This document shows positions 1-11,039 of a stretch of DNA of 64,000 bases, piece after piece. The first letter of the stretch is position 1, and every line of letters begins with the position of its first letter. Under the pieces are notes generated by a model. That model was not told the DNA's origin. It saw nothing but the letters and a program-made list of their open reading frames with translations, and did not search any database. The position numbers and the translations under genes were made by a program. Source of the stretch: Pseudoips prasinana (Eukaryota > Arthropoda > Insecta > Lepidoptera > Nolidae). Where the stretch lies: assembly GCA_951640165.1 (NCBI GenBank), contig OX621266.1, forward strand, positions 8,432,001 to 8,496,000. The letters run 5' to 3'.

Positions 1-236
1 GTGCATTGTCGCGTTCATACGAACAGTAGAAGACCTACCCACTATTTCTTCTATTGCCCGTATGATTATATAAATTAAGAAAACGGTTTAATTTAATTGG
101 AATAGGAGAAATACAGGTTTCACACCCCACTTTGGAACGTCGCGTGGTGACCGGCGCAGGCCGAAGTTATGGCCCAGCGTTCTCGGAACCGACAACGCTG
201 GTGAGGTTCGGCATTGGGGCGCATTATGTTCAATTG

Positions 237-332
237 CAAAATGTCCAATTCTCACAACATCCAATCCGCAATTTGTTCAACTCGCAATTTGTCCGATTCG
301 CAATTTGTCCCATTCGCAAATTTTCCAGTTTG
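237..332. repeat. Degenerate 16-bp tandem repeat
   Basis: About six consecutive 16-bp units can be read, built on caatttgtccnattcg. The central three (269-284, 285-300, 301-316) differ by only a few bases and the outer ones are more diverged. Related words recur at about 815-890 (aattgcgaa, gcgaattggac). This looks like a decayed short-period satellite. An open frame crosses it but shows no protein signature. Confidence 0.6.
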
Positions 333-339
333 TAAATGC

Positions 340-1079
340 AAATTGCTTACAGTCGTTAATTAGGTAAAGATATCCGTTTAAGGAAGGTAGATATTTTAAT
401 TCTAGTAGGTAAATCTGTTTCAGGAGAAATTATTTGTATTGAACCTCATCGCAGTATGACAATATTCAAGGCATTAAAAAAAGGCGTTTACGAAGGTTAG
501 TGGATAGATATTACGTTATTTCTTTATTGTTTTGTTTTCTGAGGTTTTTATAGACAATTACCTTTGCTGGTAAAACCTTACCTCTTAGGTGAAAACCTTA
601 GTTTCCAAATATTTATATTGGTCACCTCACTTTTTGTTCTTAATTGATTAGTTTTAATACTATGATTTATCAGCCCAACTTAGTTTATACAGATTTGTGA
701 TTTTTTTCAAAGAGTTGATCATAAATTATATGCTATTTTACTTCAAGCCGCATCTCACCCAATCTCACGTGGGGGTCTTGTCACAAAACGTCTCACGTAG
801 GTTATCATGGACGCCCCCTAATTGCGAAGCAATTGCGAACTACTACTTATTGACAATTCGACAGTTGGATATTTTGCGAATTGGACATATGCTCCGAAAG
901 AAATTTGTTTACTAGAAGATTATTTGGCTAGTATCAAATAAGATTTTATGTATAATTTTTTAGGGATGTTGAGTGTATACCTAAACCAGTTTTTATAGCA
1001 GATCAGTTATGTTACTACTATAATAACTGGTTAATAGTCAAATAGCATTTGATAGTTAAATATGTAGTCCTTAACTCAC
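340..1079. other. AT-rich stretch without a recognised gene
   Basis: I see no coding exon or clear transposon end here apart from scattered words of the 16-bp repeat near 815-890. It lies in the intron or flank downstream of the visible transporter exons. Confidence 0.4.
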
Positions 1080-1286
1080 CTGTTTCAAATTTTCAGCGGT
1101 GAATACAAAATATATGGCGCAAATTCCGATTTGCCAGATACATAGCATGACGTCGACGGCAATGGATAGCGGGCGCGCGAAGCGACGCATGCAGGGCGGG
1201 CCGGACTCCAGCGCCAGCCGCATGGACTTGTGATATGCGATGTACCCACGCTTCGAGCGTTTACACAGCTCAAACTGAGCTTGAAT
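1080..1286 (-). CDS. PAT transporter exon 4
   Basis: The exon encodes a segment starting IQAQFELCKRSKRG and ending YFVFTAENLKQ, including the family-typical pattern A-x-E-x-GP-x-x-x-R before a membrane helix. The acceptor is TTTTACAG and the donor GTGAGTTA. Its phase fits exon 3. Confidence 0.85.
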
Positions 1287-3368
1287 CTGTAAAAGGCGCA
1301 AAGTCCAGAATGCTATGAACACGAATAGGCCACTGCTACAGGACCTTATGTGTGATATGCGACGGATGCCGTGCAAGTGTGCTGCATCGACGACTCACCA
1401 GTAGATGGATGCAGTAAGTAGCGAACGTCCCGATGAAAACAATACCCAGCAAGCCGAATATCAAACCGACGCGCCGCAGTCCGTCCGGCATGGCCAGCAT
1501 GCCCGCGCCCATGCTGCCTTTGATCATGTGGATCATCGTCTCGGCGTACCTGTTGTGAGCACGTTTGTACGACTATAGCTTTATGATCATTGTTCTGGAG
1601 CAGATGGCCGATACCCGTCACCACTGCCACGCGCCCACGAAATGAATAGACATAAGTATAACAAACTAGCAGTGCCCGCGGACTTCGTTCCGCGTTATAA
1701 ATTTTATTTTCCCTGCCCGTTTATTTAAACAAATTGGATTACATTATTCAAGATGAAGTAAAGTTGCGTTATTATTTTTGAATTTTTTCATGCCTATGAC
1801 ACCCCACAATAACGGAGCTGTCTATTGGTGTAAGAATTTTGAAAATCGGTTCAGTAGATCCAGGGATTACCCCTTACAACGTCACAAACTCACAAACGTT
1901 TCCTCTTTATAATATTAGTATAGATACCGAATCACATGAGTAACCTGTCTGGTGCGTAGGGACAAATGCTTTCACCGTCTAAGTGTGTAGGATAAATGGC
2001 TCCAACCTCACCTGTGGCCCCGTACCTCATACTCTTAGGCAGCGTTTCCACTGAGGCGGAGCGGAGACGAGCTGTGCCGCGTTCACCAATCACATGGCTT
2101 GGAATCCACATCTCTTTCCCGCTGGTGTGGTTTCCAAGCCATGTGATTGGTGAACGCGGCACAGCTCGTCTCCGCTCCGCCTCAGTGGAAACGCAGCCTT
2201 AGTCGTTGGCAATGCCGCTTACGCTGTGTTGTGTTCAAGTGCGCCACTGCGCCGCGTCGTCGCTCCCAATTATTAATGAATTTGTATTAAAAAGTGAGTA
2301 ATACGTATGTATGTATATGTGTTTGATAAGTTTTAGCATGTAAGTTATTCTTAAGATGAGCTACGCATGCCTGCGACGGCTAGTGTTCTGTCTCCTGGAC
2401 AGAGCTAACTGAGAAAGCTGAAGACTGATATGGATATGCATAAGACGAATCACAATTAATTTTGATTGCATTGCGGAAATTTTGAATACAATTAAATGTG
2501 TTTATGCAAATTTGAAGAATAGGGTGGATTCTGGAAAGGCAAACCCTGCAATGAAAAGCAGGAGGGCTTCTCGTTATTTTCTGAAACATTTACTTTCATG
2601 CTTCTTTCTTCCTTTTTTAAATAAAACCATAACTCGTAAAATGTATAACTATATAAATATTGTGGTTTAGTCAAGAATAATATGAAAAAATGAAATGGAA
2701 AGGGCTACTCTTACGTAGTCGGTTTTGGCACTTTGCGATGTTCATATGGGTTGTAGTTCTCTTCAGACTCGTCTGAAACAAAACTAGCGGTGAACCTGAT
2801 GTTAATCTAGTGGTCTCTCGTGGGAATAGTTGCTGGATTGCTTAGTAAGCTCAGTTCATTATTCCAATGACGACGCTTCCCAGGAGTCCTCAGCCGGAGC
2901 TATAGTTTGTCAAGCCGTATCGCAGGTACCGCGTGTCCGACTTTCATATGAACGGCATTTCTCTATCTTAATATCTAATAATGCTGAGCAAAATAATTCA
3001 CTAAGCTACACACTATTAGTGATGCTCCTTTCTCGCTACTAGATACTATGTCGTCATGAATTGTTGCTTAACTACATTCCCACCGCAACAACATTAAAGT
3101 ACTAGACAAGAGCTACTGTTTGCACGAAGCCACACTAGCTATGCCTCTCGCTAGCCCCTGGCTCTCACTCCCATGGTGGAAAACAGTAAAACAAATTGAT
3201 TTGAATTTGAAGAGCAGAGGTTCCTCTGCGCATTATTTATAGGTAAGTGCGACTTCTTCACGTAGATAGGTGCTCGTACTGTGTGTGTAGTGTGGCGTTG
3301 TGTAGCGTATATGTCTCACCTCCTCGGATGTAATCGGCCATGCCGCCCATGTACTTGTATATAAACAT
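1080..3368 (-). CDS. Proton-coupled amino-acid transporter (SLC36/PAT type), 5' part of gene
   Basis: Four exons on the minus strand join in phase: 3368-3320, 2772-2715, 1549-1399 and 1286-1080. Together they encode about 154 residues of the N-terminal half of an SLC36-family transporter, which moves small amino acids with protons across plasma or lysosomal membranes. Recognisable family blocks are NYNPYEHRKVPKPTT just before the first membrane helix, MIHMIKGSMGAGMLAMP (the helix 1 glycine-rich substrate-site motif), and the stretch ending GICAIYFVFTAENLKQ. Each donor is GTGAGT-, GTAAGA- or GTGAGA-like and each acceptor ends in AG. The remaining helices lie left of position 1. The closest well-known relative is Drosophila pathetic. 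The family call is firm; the orthologue is inferred. Confidence 0.85.
1399..1549 (-). CDS. PAT transporter exon 3 (helices 1-2)
   Basis: The exon encodes YAETMIHMIKGSMGAGMLAM, then a second hydrophobic run ending TYCIHLL. The motif IKGSMGAGMLAMP matches the conserved helix 1 of SLC36 and related AAAP transporters. The acceptor is CAACAG and the donor GTGAGTCG. Confidence 0.88.
1655..1925 (+). repeat. Dispersed lepidopteran repeat (TATAATATTAGTATAGAT-ending)
   Basis: The copy starts near GCAGTGCCCGCGGACTTCG and ends with a CTTTATAATATTAGTATAGAT-type terminus, with the phrase AAAATCGGTTCAGTAGATCC inside. The same end occurs at 19596-19780, 27648-27752 and 27920-28010 in this window. It is non-coding and its element class cannot be settled from sequence. 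Confidence 0.6.
2038..2198. mobile_element. Fold-back MITE with TTA target duplication
   Basis: Two nearly perfect inverted arms of about 65 bp (GGCAGCGTTTCCACTGAGGC inward, with its complement ending GGAAACGCAGCC) surround a loop of about 30 bp. TTA at 2035-2037 and again at 2199-2201 is consistent with PIF/Harbinger-type TWA target duplications. It lies in the intron between PAT exons 2 and 3. Confidence 0.75.
2715..2772 (-). CDS. PAT transporter exon 2
   Basis: The exon encodes ESEENYNPYEHRKVPKPTT, the cytosolic segment that precedes helix 1 in pathetic-like transporters. The acceptor is TTTGTTTCAG and the donor GTAAGAG. The exon ends two bases into a Thr codon that exon 3 completes. Confidence 0.75.
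2780..3235. repeat. Probable old dispersed-repeat copy in PAT intron 1
   Basis: The stretch is compositionally unlike its AT-rich surroundings and reads like a decayed LINE-end or SINE body (CCCAGGAGTCCTCAGCCGGA, CTCTCACTCCCATGGTGG). No second copy lies in the window, so this is inferred from texture only. Confidence 0.25.
3320..3368 (-). CDS. PAT transporter exon 1 (start codon)
   Basis: The exon encodes MFIYKYMGGMADYIRG plus one base and ends at donor GTGAGA. The extra G joins AC of the next exon to give an Asp codon, so the phase fits. An in-frame TAA lies about 30 bases upstream of the ATG. Two later in-frame Met codons (residues 7 and 10) are alternative starts. No motif in this exon is family-diagnostic, so the call rests on phase, position and splice signals. 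Confidence 0.55.
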
Positions 3369-4914
3369 TGTAATATTGTTTCCTCCGACACCCAATTATA
3401 ATGCTTAAATACTGAATAATCTGATAAATTAAACTGTACGTTATAATGCTAATTATCCTTGCTTTGATAGATGTCAATATTGTGACAAATCATTAGACAA
3501 AGATAATATAATTATAACCCTACTTATGTTTCTTCTTTGATATGGACTTACTTATTTAGAGTATTTACCAATGTCATGAGATTAAATAAATCAAGTTGTT
3601 TGCATATGACTTCAACATTATGCAACGTTTTCGTCATCATTTCAAAGTCATAGTCAAGTCAAACTTCTACCGCAGCCGCGCAGTGAAGTAGTGAAGACTT
3701 TGCTAGAGGCTTCTATGAAATGTTGGAATCACAAATCACGGTAATATGCCACTTTCATACACTTATGTCACACATTTTCGAAGACCTGTTTCGATGTTAA
3801 AAATACACCATACTTTCATAAAAACTCTGATTTAAACCAGAATTACAAAATGAAATAATGCCTCGATGTGTCTTATTCCGCGTTGGCATCAAAACCCATA
3901 ACTCCTCTTAATGACTGACTTTACCATATCACATTGCTATCAAATTCTTCTTCGTTATTCTCGTGCTTACAACGCGTCATCTAAGAGCCGAGTACGTAGG
4001 TTTAATTGTAGCAAGTCATCTCACAGCTGAGTACATTGGTTTAATGAGGGTGAACAACACATGCGAATATTGCACTAAAAGCTACTTAACAATAAAGATT
4101 AAATTACGTTCATTAGATTAGTCTTTATTTCACGTAAATCAATGCAGTATTACGGAAGTTATGACTGTGAGAAGTTTTGAGCACTTTAAAATTTCCAAGA
4201 TATCGCGCGCTCGACGCGTGACGTCAGCTATCGGCTCGGTGCCGGTCGCTCCGTGCGCTTGTGCCCCGCGCTATATGAAATATTGAAGTCGAGACGCGCG
4301 CGCTGTACTTGTATCATAGCTTTATTTATTAATTTGTTATTATTGTATTACATCAACCTGTTAAATACCTTGTGAGTTACATATATCTGCACCCTGGAAG
4401 AGGGTTTCATGGGAGGAAGATTTCCTTACACGACTGACAAACTTTGATTGACTTTAGCATGCGGCATCTAGAATCCAAAGTTTCTTAATCTACCAATAAT
4501 GCTCTCGGCTTAGTTACTTACTTATTTTTTTGTTTTCAGTACCTTTTTTATTAAATTTAATAAAGAACTAAATAAACTAATATAAAATAAAAATATAAGT
4601 AGGTATACATTTTTATATTTATATATAATTCCAAATTTTAATGACTTATAGACAACCAAAATAAGACCAAACGGCAGAGGATAAACTTACTAAGTGTAAA
4701 TCTTCAAAAGTGTTAACGCTATGTCTGGTATTTAGGATAAAATGAGGGCCGGTACTATTATATTTCTAGCAAAATGTTTGTAAAATTTTGTACACCATCT
4801 CCAAGTATACTTACGTACGCAGGTAAGTACTATACTCAGCGGCACGCTAACAGCTGTAGATTAATACCACTGTCATTCTTAACGGTTTTTTTTTTTCAAA
4901 GACAATAATAATAC
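3369..4914. other. Non-coding flank upstream of the PAT gene
   Basis: I recognise no exon. It should contain the PAT promoter and 5' untranslated region. A GC-rich patch at 4200-4310 (TCGCGCGCTCGACGCGTGAC and following) stands out from AT-rich DNA, and no transcription signal can be assigned. Short phrases near 3980-4050 (CTCACAGCTGAGTAC, GGTTTAAT) resemble 8950-9030, suggesting old repeats. Confidence 0.4.
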
Positions 4915-5067
4915 TATAATACTTTACAAACATATAATAGACGGACACAAATTACATCCAGACTCTGAACAACTATTTACGGGTTACACAAATAGTTGTC
5001 CGGTGCGGGAATCAAACCTCGGACACACAGCGGCGATTGTCTTAGCCGCTGCGCCACACTTGCAGTC
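4915..5067 (-). mobile_element. tRNA-derived SINE, copy 1
   Basis: On the minus strand it reads GACTGCAAGTGTGGCGCAGCGG (A box TGGCGCAGCGG), then a B box in a GTTTGATTCCCGC context, then ACAACTATTTGTGT and a body ending in a purine-rich ATAATAGACGG region when read on the plus strand. The same family recurs at 9032, 28872, 41893 and 63857. Confidence 0.75.
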
Positions 5068-6053
5068 AATTTTACTTCACTTTATTCAACATACCTATTT
5101 TTGCTTATTAAGTATTAGTGGTTAAAGTCAAAGGTAGGATAATAATAACGAAATATTGTATAAGTAGGTAAAATATTTCGTGGTTATTATATATTTTTTC
5201 CAAATATCCCATGTTTAATCTAGGTCAGTATTAGGTTAGGTAACATTCACCTTTTCTCATAAAAAAATACGACATGGTTGGTTTATTTATTTATTATAAC
5301 ATCCTGATGTCAAGGTTCCTAATAGATAATAACAATATTAAAGTCTCTTATTTAGAAGAATCAATAAACTATTTGTTATTAAATTTGTAAAATCCTTAAA
5401 TGACAAAGGTAGATAAACTTAAAAGTTTATCTACCTTTGTCAGAAGTTGATTATACAATGCACCAATAGATAACGTAGTGATTTATGAGAAAAGTATAAA
5501 TATAATAGTTATTGACATCAAAATAATATTCATAACAAAATGCAATAGTATTCAGTCCTATTGAATCTTGTCTGCGTATTGCGGTCATCCATTTCTTCCT
5601 TATCATAGGATTTTTAGGTATACTAAAAACACTTTTTGGGTGTGTTAACATTTGAATTAAAACTCTTGGGCGCTGCACAGCATTTTCTAATAATTTTCTC
5701 GTAATATAATCGCAAGTAAGAGCCACCAGCAGCGGTGATTAAATGAATAGTACCTAGATTTGTACTCGCAAAGCGGCCGGCGCGCTGCGTGAGGGGCGTG
5801 ACTAGAGCTTGCAATCCGGATATCCGGATATCCGTACTATCCGGATATCCGCCGATTTTCAAATCCGGATTTGACTTGCATAATTATCCGGATTTTACGG
5901 ATATTACGGATAGTGGTATTTCTCTTTTAAATATCAAATAAAAAGTTGTAAAACACATGAGTGTTATTGCGTTATATTATTTTAATATAGTTAATCACTT
6001 GATTCCAAGTATTCCATTTACTTACTTCACAAATCACAATAAGTCTAAGTCTA

Positions 6054-7924
6054 GTGACAGAGATCATAACAACATTGTACACTTTACATAATCACCTTAG
6101 ATTAAAACATACAATTAATGTTAAAATTCAAAGCACTTCAAGACCAGAAGGCACATTGACTGACCTGCCAAGTAGTTCGATTACTATGACAACACAAGCA
6201 TCCACGTCTAAATCTGAAGAAAATGTGACACTAAATAAAAAAGCTAAAATAGTTGATATTTTAAGTCTGATGAGTATGGAAGTGATGATTTCTAAATTGG
6301 CAGCTCTAGACGGATTTGCATTCAGTGCTTTCTGTACATCTCAGATATTGCGTAAACTTTTTTTTAAAGTGGGTTATAATTACCACAATCGCCCCACACA
6401 GTTAAAAAGATTGTTTTAAATCATTGTGAAGAATTAAAGATAGACCTAAAGATAGAATTGGACCGATTGAAATCGAGAGAATGCAATTTTGCAGTAAGTC
6501 TAGATGAATGGACATCAGTTCAAAATAAAAGATCTGTGAATATAAATATACACTCGACACAGTTTAAAAACAAATCATTTAGAAATTTAGGACTCTCATT
6601 GATGACAGGCAAAGGTACGGCGGATAATTGCCTTAACCTTCTCAAATCAAAGTTGACACAGTATGGTCTGTCACTGAACGATAATGTTATTTGCCTGGTA
6701 ACAGATGGCGCTTCGGTGATGTGTGCTCTAGGAAAAAAAACACCAGTGTACCACCAATTGTGCTATGCACACGGGATTCAGTTTGGAGTTCTAGACGTTC
6801 TGTATGATAAAAAAGAGCCAGCTGTTGTCATACAAGATAATATTGATAATGATGACAGTACAGAAGATGTAGATGAATAAGAAATTGAAGACTCCGATGG
6901 TGAAGAAGGTTTTATTATAGCTACAAGTAATATACATGCAACCGGTCGTAGAACTGAAGTTTGTTTAAGAAACCACGATTATAACGAAATAATAAAAAGA
7001 GTTAGAAAAGTAGTCAAGATGTTTAAAAAATCACCGACCAAGTCTGAGGTGCTTTACAAGTACACCGCAGAAGGAAAACAAAAGAATGTTCGTCTTATCT
7101 TAGACTGCAAAACAAGATGGAGCATAATTGATCGGTTTAACATGATTGATCGGTTCTTATTATTAAAAGATTCTGTATTCAAAGCATTAATTGATTTTAA
7201 ATCTGATATATTTTTTACTGATACGGAATTAAAACATCTTGAAGTAATTTCGGAATCCCTTAATATAATCAAAGCTACGGTAGAAGCGATTTGTGAAGAA
7301 CTACTTACTGACTGCTGAGACAGCGTTAAAATTTATGATTCATAAATTATGGCAAAAAGATAGCATTATGACTCCAAATAAGGATATCACAACGACGGAT
7401 TCCAGAAATAATCGGTACAATGACATATTTACACAACCCCCACAATTTTTATGAACAGCGTAGTACACACGACTATCCTTTTGAAAATCCATTAAACGAA
7501 TCTGTGAGACTGACGATTGTTAAAATAATTATATCTACATTTTTTGACACAAAACAATCAGATCAAACAGACATAACTTCAACAGACAATACACAAGATA
7601 CAGAAGGTTGCTCTTCTTCAACTGTAAACGTATCAATTAAAACACAATTACGAGAAGAAATCGTCCGGTTTATGAGTCGGACATCTTCTGCTCAGCAACC
7701 GACTTCTTCAACAAATGATTTAGATACCACAATTCGAGTAGAGATGGCACTATTTGATGGAAATGGACAGAGGAGGAGAAATTTAGAACGGGTTTACAAT
7801 CTTCTTTTATCAATACCACCGACCAGCGTTGAAGCAAGCAAGAAAGAGTGTTTTCTGCTACAGGATATTTATGTAACCATTTAAGAACTTCCATGAAAGA
7901 AGATTCATTAGATAGTTTAAGCTA
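6054..7924 (+). pseudogene. hAT transposase, broken by frameshifts and stops
   Basis: Successive pieces are 6054-6419 (end of a BED-type zinc finger, HNHLRLKH), 6458-6880 (RNase H-like core: VSLDEWTS with the first Asp, LVTDGASVM with the second, then CYAHGIQ), 7019-7318 (LDCKTRW, the conserved RW block) and 7420-7884 (LLSIPPTSVEA of the C-terminal dimerisation region). The last conserved segment continues in another frame to a stop at about 7922. At least four frame breaks make this copy non-autonomous. It has no host function that I can see. Confidence 0.9.
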
Positions 7925-8432
7925 AAATTTTAATTAAAAATAGTTTAAGCATTGCGAAATATTATATTATGAAGAGATTATTTGATTATTTTGATATATT
8001 ATGATTACTTTTGTTTTATGTTATTTGATTTATATATTTGTTGTTTTATAATTAAGCTGATTTGCCAATGAAAAAAAAAATTTTATTTAATTATTATTTT
8101 TTAAATAGGTTGATTTTATTGGGATGTTGTAATTTGTGATAATGTAAGATCTCATTTTTGAAGCGTTTAAGATCATGTTGCCAAAATTTGGATAAAAAAT
8201 AGTTTAAGAATTACCTAATATAATATTATATTTAGTTATTTGATTATTTGAGAATTCCTAGATATTTTGTTCATTTTTGTTTATTATATTTGATTTATAC
8301 TATTGTTGTTTAAAATTGAGCTGATGTGCTATGAAAAGTGATATTTTTATTTAATTATTATGATTTAAATAGGTTGGTTTTATTGGAATGTTATGATTTA
8401 TGATAAATGTAAGATCTCACTTTTAGTTAGAA
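7925..8432 (+). repeat. Tandem duplication in hAT 3' region
   Basis: Two diverged copies of an AT-rich segment of about 250 bp follow one another (about 7925-8170 and 8190-8432). They share AAAAATAGTTTAAG, TTGATTTATA, TTTTATTTAATTATTAT, TAGGTTG, TTTTATTGG and end GTAAGATCTCA. The copies differ by many substitutions, so the duplication is old. Confidence 0.75.
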
Positions 8433-9031
8433 TTGTTTTAATATTAAAATAATAGATACAAATTACTGTTCGGTATGATCAGTGTTTTATTGTGTAATTT
8501 TAGAAAGTGTACTAGTTTTTTAATGTGATTATTACTTGAAATATTGGTATAGTTTCTTATTTCTTTGTCATTTTGCTTGAGAGACTGATTAAAACGTGTA
8601 ACAAAAGCTTACTAGTTTTATTTATAATAAAAACTAAAAAATATCCGTATTATCCGGATAGTAAAATATTAATATCCGTACTATCCGGATAGTAAAAATG
8701 AACGGATATTGCAAGCCCTAGGCGTGACGTCACAGCGCGATCAAACGCCGCTTGCGGTTTGAAATAATATAGCTCGAAAATGCGTACTTTGATTGCTATT
8801 ATCTCAGCTGTCTTTGGGAATATAAAAAAAGTAAAAATGCAGATGTTCTTGTATTTTCTTCTAGATTACTTTCGCATACCCAGAATAAAACATTGGCCAG
8901 GCTCATTGTACCGCGTAATCCTTCGAGCATTTTGTATAAATGGTCGAAGGCGTAATCTCACAGCCTCGTACGCAGGTTTGATTGTTGCCCGTTATCTCAC
9001 AGCCGAGTATTTAAGTTTGATTGTAGCGCCT

Positions 9032-9190
9032 GGACTGCACGTGTGGCGCAGCGGTAATACCGTCGCCTCGCCGCTTAGTGTCCCGGGTTTGACTCCTGCG
9101 CAGGACAACTATTTGTGTATAAATAGAGTTGGGATGTAATTTGTGTCCGTTTATTATATGTTTACCCCACGACACAGTGATTAGATTCCC
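9032..9190 (+). mobile_element. tRNA-derived SINE, copy 2
   Basis: The copy reads GGACTGCACGTGTGGCGCAGCGG, TCGCCTCGCCGCTTAGTGTC, then GGTTTGACTCCTGCGC, ACAACTATTTGTGT and GGATGTAATTTGTGTCCG. The A-box and B-box positions match the other family members. Confidence 0.75.
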
Positions 9191-9282
9191 TAGTGTTGGC
9201 ATTGTCTTTTAAAAGAAATCATTTAAAAGAATTAAAATCTCATAACCGAGTACTGATTGCAATCGACCGTCGGTTATACGAG

Positions 9283-9345
9283 CTTCGTACCCTGCCCACA
9301 GTGCCCACTGCCACTTCAGTCTAGCAATTCTAGTTTCTAGGGAAA
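9283..9345 (-). repeat. Short RTE LINE fragment
   Basis: CCCTGCCCACAGTGCCCACTGCCACTTCAG then CTAGCAATTCT resembles the antisense of the RTE C-terminal segment seen at 24690-24955. It is very short and diverged. Confidence 0.35.
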
Positions 9346-9388
9346 TGTAGCCACAATCAAATATGACAAACTGATCATCAACGAAAGC

Positions 9389-9574
9389 ATGAATAAAAGA
9401 AAACTGTCTTTATTATGTCAAAACAGCACCGTACTGAAAAAATCCACTCAAGATCACTCAGCTCAAAATAACAAGCCACAGCAAAAAGGCTTGAAGGTCC
9501 AGATATCAAATAGCATCTCAAAAGGAGTAGTAAAACCTGACATCGTAAATTATTTAGTTACAAAAATACCATAA
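9389..9574 (+). CDS. Small open frame of unknown function next to minisatellite
   Basis: The frame encodes a 61-residue basic, Ser/Lys/Gln-rich peptide beginning MNKRKLSLLCQNS and ending VNYLVTKIP. I recognise no domain. After its TAA at 9572 the same frame meets a TGA at 9596 and then stays open through the whole minisatellite to 10336. It may be chance or part of a decayed gene. Confidence 0.2.
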   Translation: MNKRKLSLLCQNSTVLKKSTQDHSAQNNKPQQKGLKVQISNSISKGVVKPDIVNYLVTKIP

Positions 9575-9596
9575 AGACAAATAAGACTCAGGATAT

Positions 9597-10244
9597 GAAC
9601 GAGACATACATATATATGGCAACCTAACCCATCCTCCTCCATAGATCTAATCAAATATGAAACTATTAGAACGAGACATACATATATATGGCAACCTAAC
9701 CCATCCTCCTCCATAGATCTAATCAAATATGAAACTATTAGAACGAGACATACATATATATGGCAACCTAACCCATCCTCCTCCATAGATCTAATCAAAT
9801 ATGAAACTATTAGAACGAGACATACATATATATGGCAACCTAACCCATCCTCCTCCATAGATCTAATCAAATATGAAACTATTAGAACGAGACATACATA
9901 TATATGGCAACCTAACCCATCCTCCTCCATAGATCTAATCAAATATGAAACTATTAGAACGAGACATACATATATATGGCAACCTAACCCATCCTCCTCC
10001 ATAGATCTAATCAAATATGAAACTATAAGAACGAGACATACATATATATGGCAACCTAACCCATCCTCCTCCATAGATCTAATCAAATATGAAACTATTA
10101 GAACGAGACATACATATATATGGCAACCTAACCCATCCTCCTCCATAGATCTAATCAAATATGAAACTATAAGAACGAGACATACATATATATGGCAACC
10201 TAACCCATCCTCCTCCATAGATCTAATCAAATATGAAACTATTA
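9597..10244. repeat. 72-bp minisatellite, nine copies
   Basis: Nine near-identical 72-bp units start at 9597, 9669, 9741, 9813, 9885, 9957, 10029, 10101 and 10173. The only variation I see is ACTATTAG versus ACTATAAG at the ends of the sixth and eighth units. Because 72 is a multiple of three, frames are preserved. The minus strand has an ATG-initiated 242-residue frame (10278-9550) with a 24-residue hydrophobic period. The plus strand is also open (9599-10336) with the period RTRHTYIWQPNPSSSIDLIK plus YETI. Confidence 0.95.
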
Positions 10245-10477
10245 GAACCAAGAACACCAAACATCTTCGGCTGATCATGGTGGAACATTATGACTACAAC
10301 AGTTACACTTTAACTAAAGACAGTATTTACATTTGGTAAATACTACTTATTATACTTAAAATGACCGTTTAAATTGGGTCACTATCTCGCCCAAAGGAGT
10401 CGGTTACGAACAAACATACAAGTGAAGCTAATATAAAGCGTGTAAAAATGTCCTTGTTCCCTATATACTTATGATGT

Positions 10478-10858
10478 GTGACTGCCTCGTTGGTCTAGCG
10501 GTAGCGTGTTCAACCGCAGATAATGAGGTCCTGGGTTCAAATCCCGGATCGGGCCAATAAGTGATTTTGGGATATTTCCGTAAAAAGAAATTTCTCAGTA
10601 TCAGCCCGAAGTCTGGAAGTTGGCGGTATTACACCCCCGTGCCTCGGAGAGCACGTAAAGCCGTCGGTCCTGTGCCTGATCTCTTTCCGGTCGTGTCGCT
10701 AGTCGTCCCATCGGATCATGAGAGTGAAGGAATAGAAAGTGCCCCTGTGTTTGCGCACACACTTGTGCACTATAATATGTCCTGCGCAATTGGCTAATCT
10801 CCATTGAGAATGGCCGCCGTGGCCGAAATTCGGCCGGGAAGACATCATCATGATGTGT
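10478..10858 (+). mobile_element. tRNA-derived SINE, second family, long body
   Basis: The tRNA-like head GCCTCGTTGGTCTAGCGG with B box GGGTTCAAATCCC (10484-10557) is followed by a body of about 300 bp (GCCTCGGAGAGCACGTAAAG, GCGCACACACTTGTGCACTA, TGGCCGCCGTGGCCGAAAT) and a CATCATCATGATG tail. This body type is widely seen in Lepidoptera. The acceptor arm is mismatched, so I do not call a functional tRNA gene. Confidence 0.75.
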
Positions 10859-11039
10859 GTATTATAAACATACTTTGACTTTAGATTAGAGTTCAAGAGA
10901 ACTCTGAAACGTGGCGTTTTGATTGAAAAAATAAACGCACAACAACAAGTGCCACAATTAAGCGTTGAAGTTGAACATTGATCAATAATAATACGGCTTA
11001 TGTTTAACTTACCACCAAATATAGTAACATTTAACAGAC

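Larger units (their letters stand above)
5803..8720 (+). mobile_element. Degenerate hAT DNA transposon
   Basis: The element is 2918 bp, starts TAGAGCTTGCAAT and ends ATTGCAAGCCCTA (terminal inverted repeat TAGRGCTTGCAAT). It is flanked by the exact 8-bp duplication GGCGTGAC at 5795-5802 and 8721-8728, the hAT hallmark. Both ends carry clustered ATCCGGAT / ATATCCGTA words, likely subterminal transposase-binding repeats (5815-5930 and 8640-8712). Inside are a broken transposase gene and a duplicated AT-rich 3' segment. Confidence 0.93.

Noticed and set aside
9597..10244. CRISPR-like array
   Set aside because: Units are contiguous 72-bp repeats without variable spacers, in a eukaryotic genome.
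9550..10278. 242-residue minus-strand frame taken as a membrane-protein gene
   Set aside because: It is produced almost entirely by nine copies of a 72-bp satellite, and the plus strand is equally open. Coding is not shown.
10484..10557. tRNA-like sequence that could be called a tRNA gene
   Set aside because: The acceptor stem is mismatched and the sequence continues into a known SINE-type body, so it is a SINE head. The same holds for 48806 and 28872.
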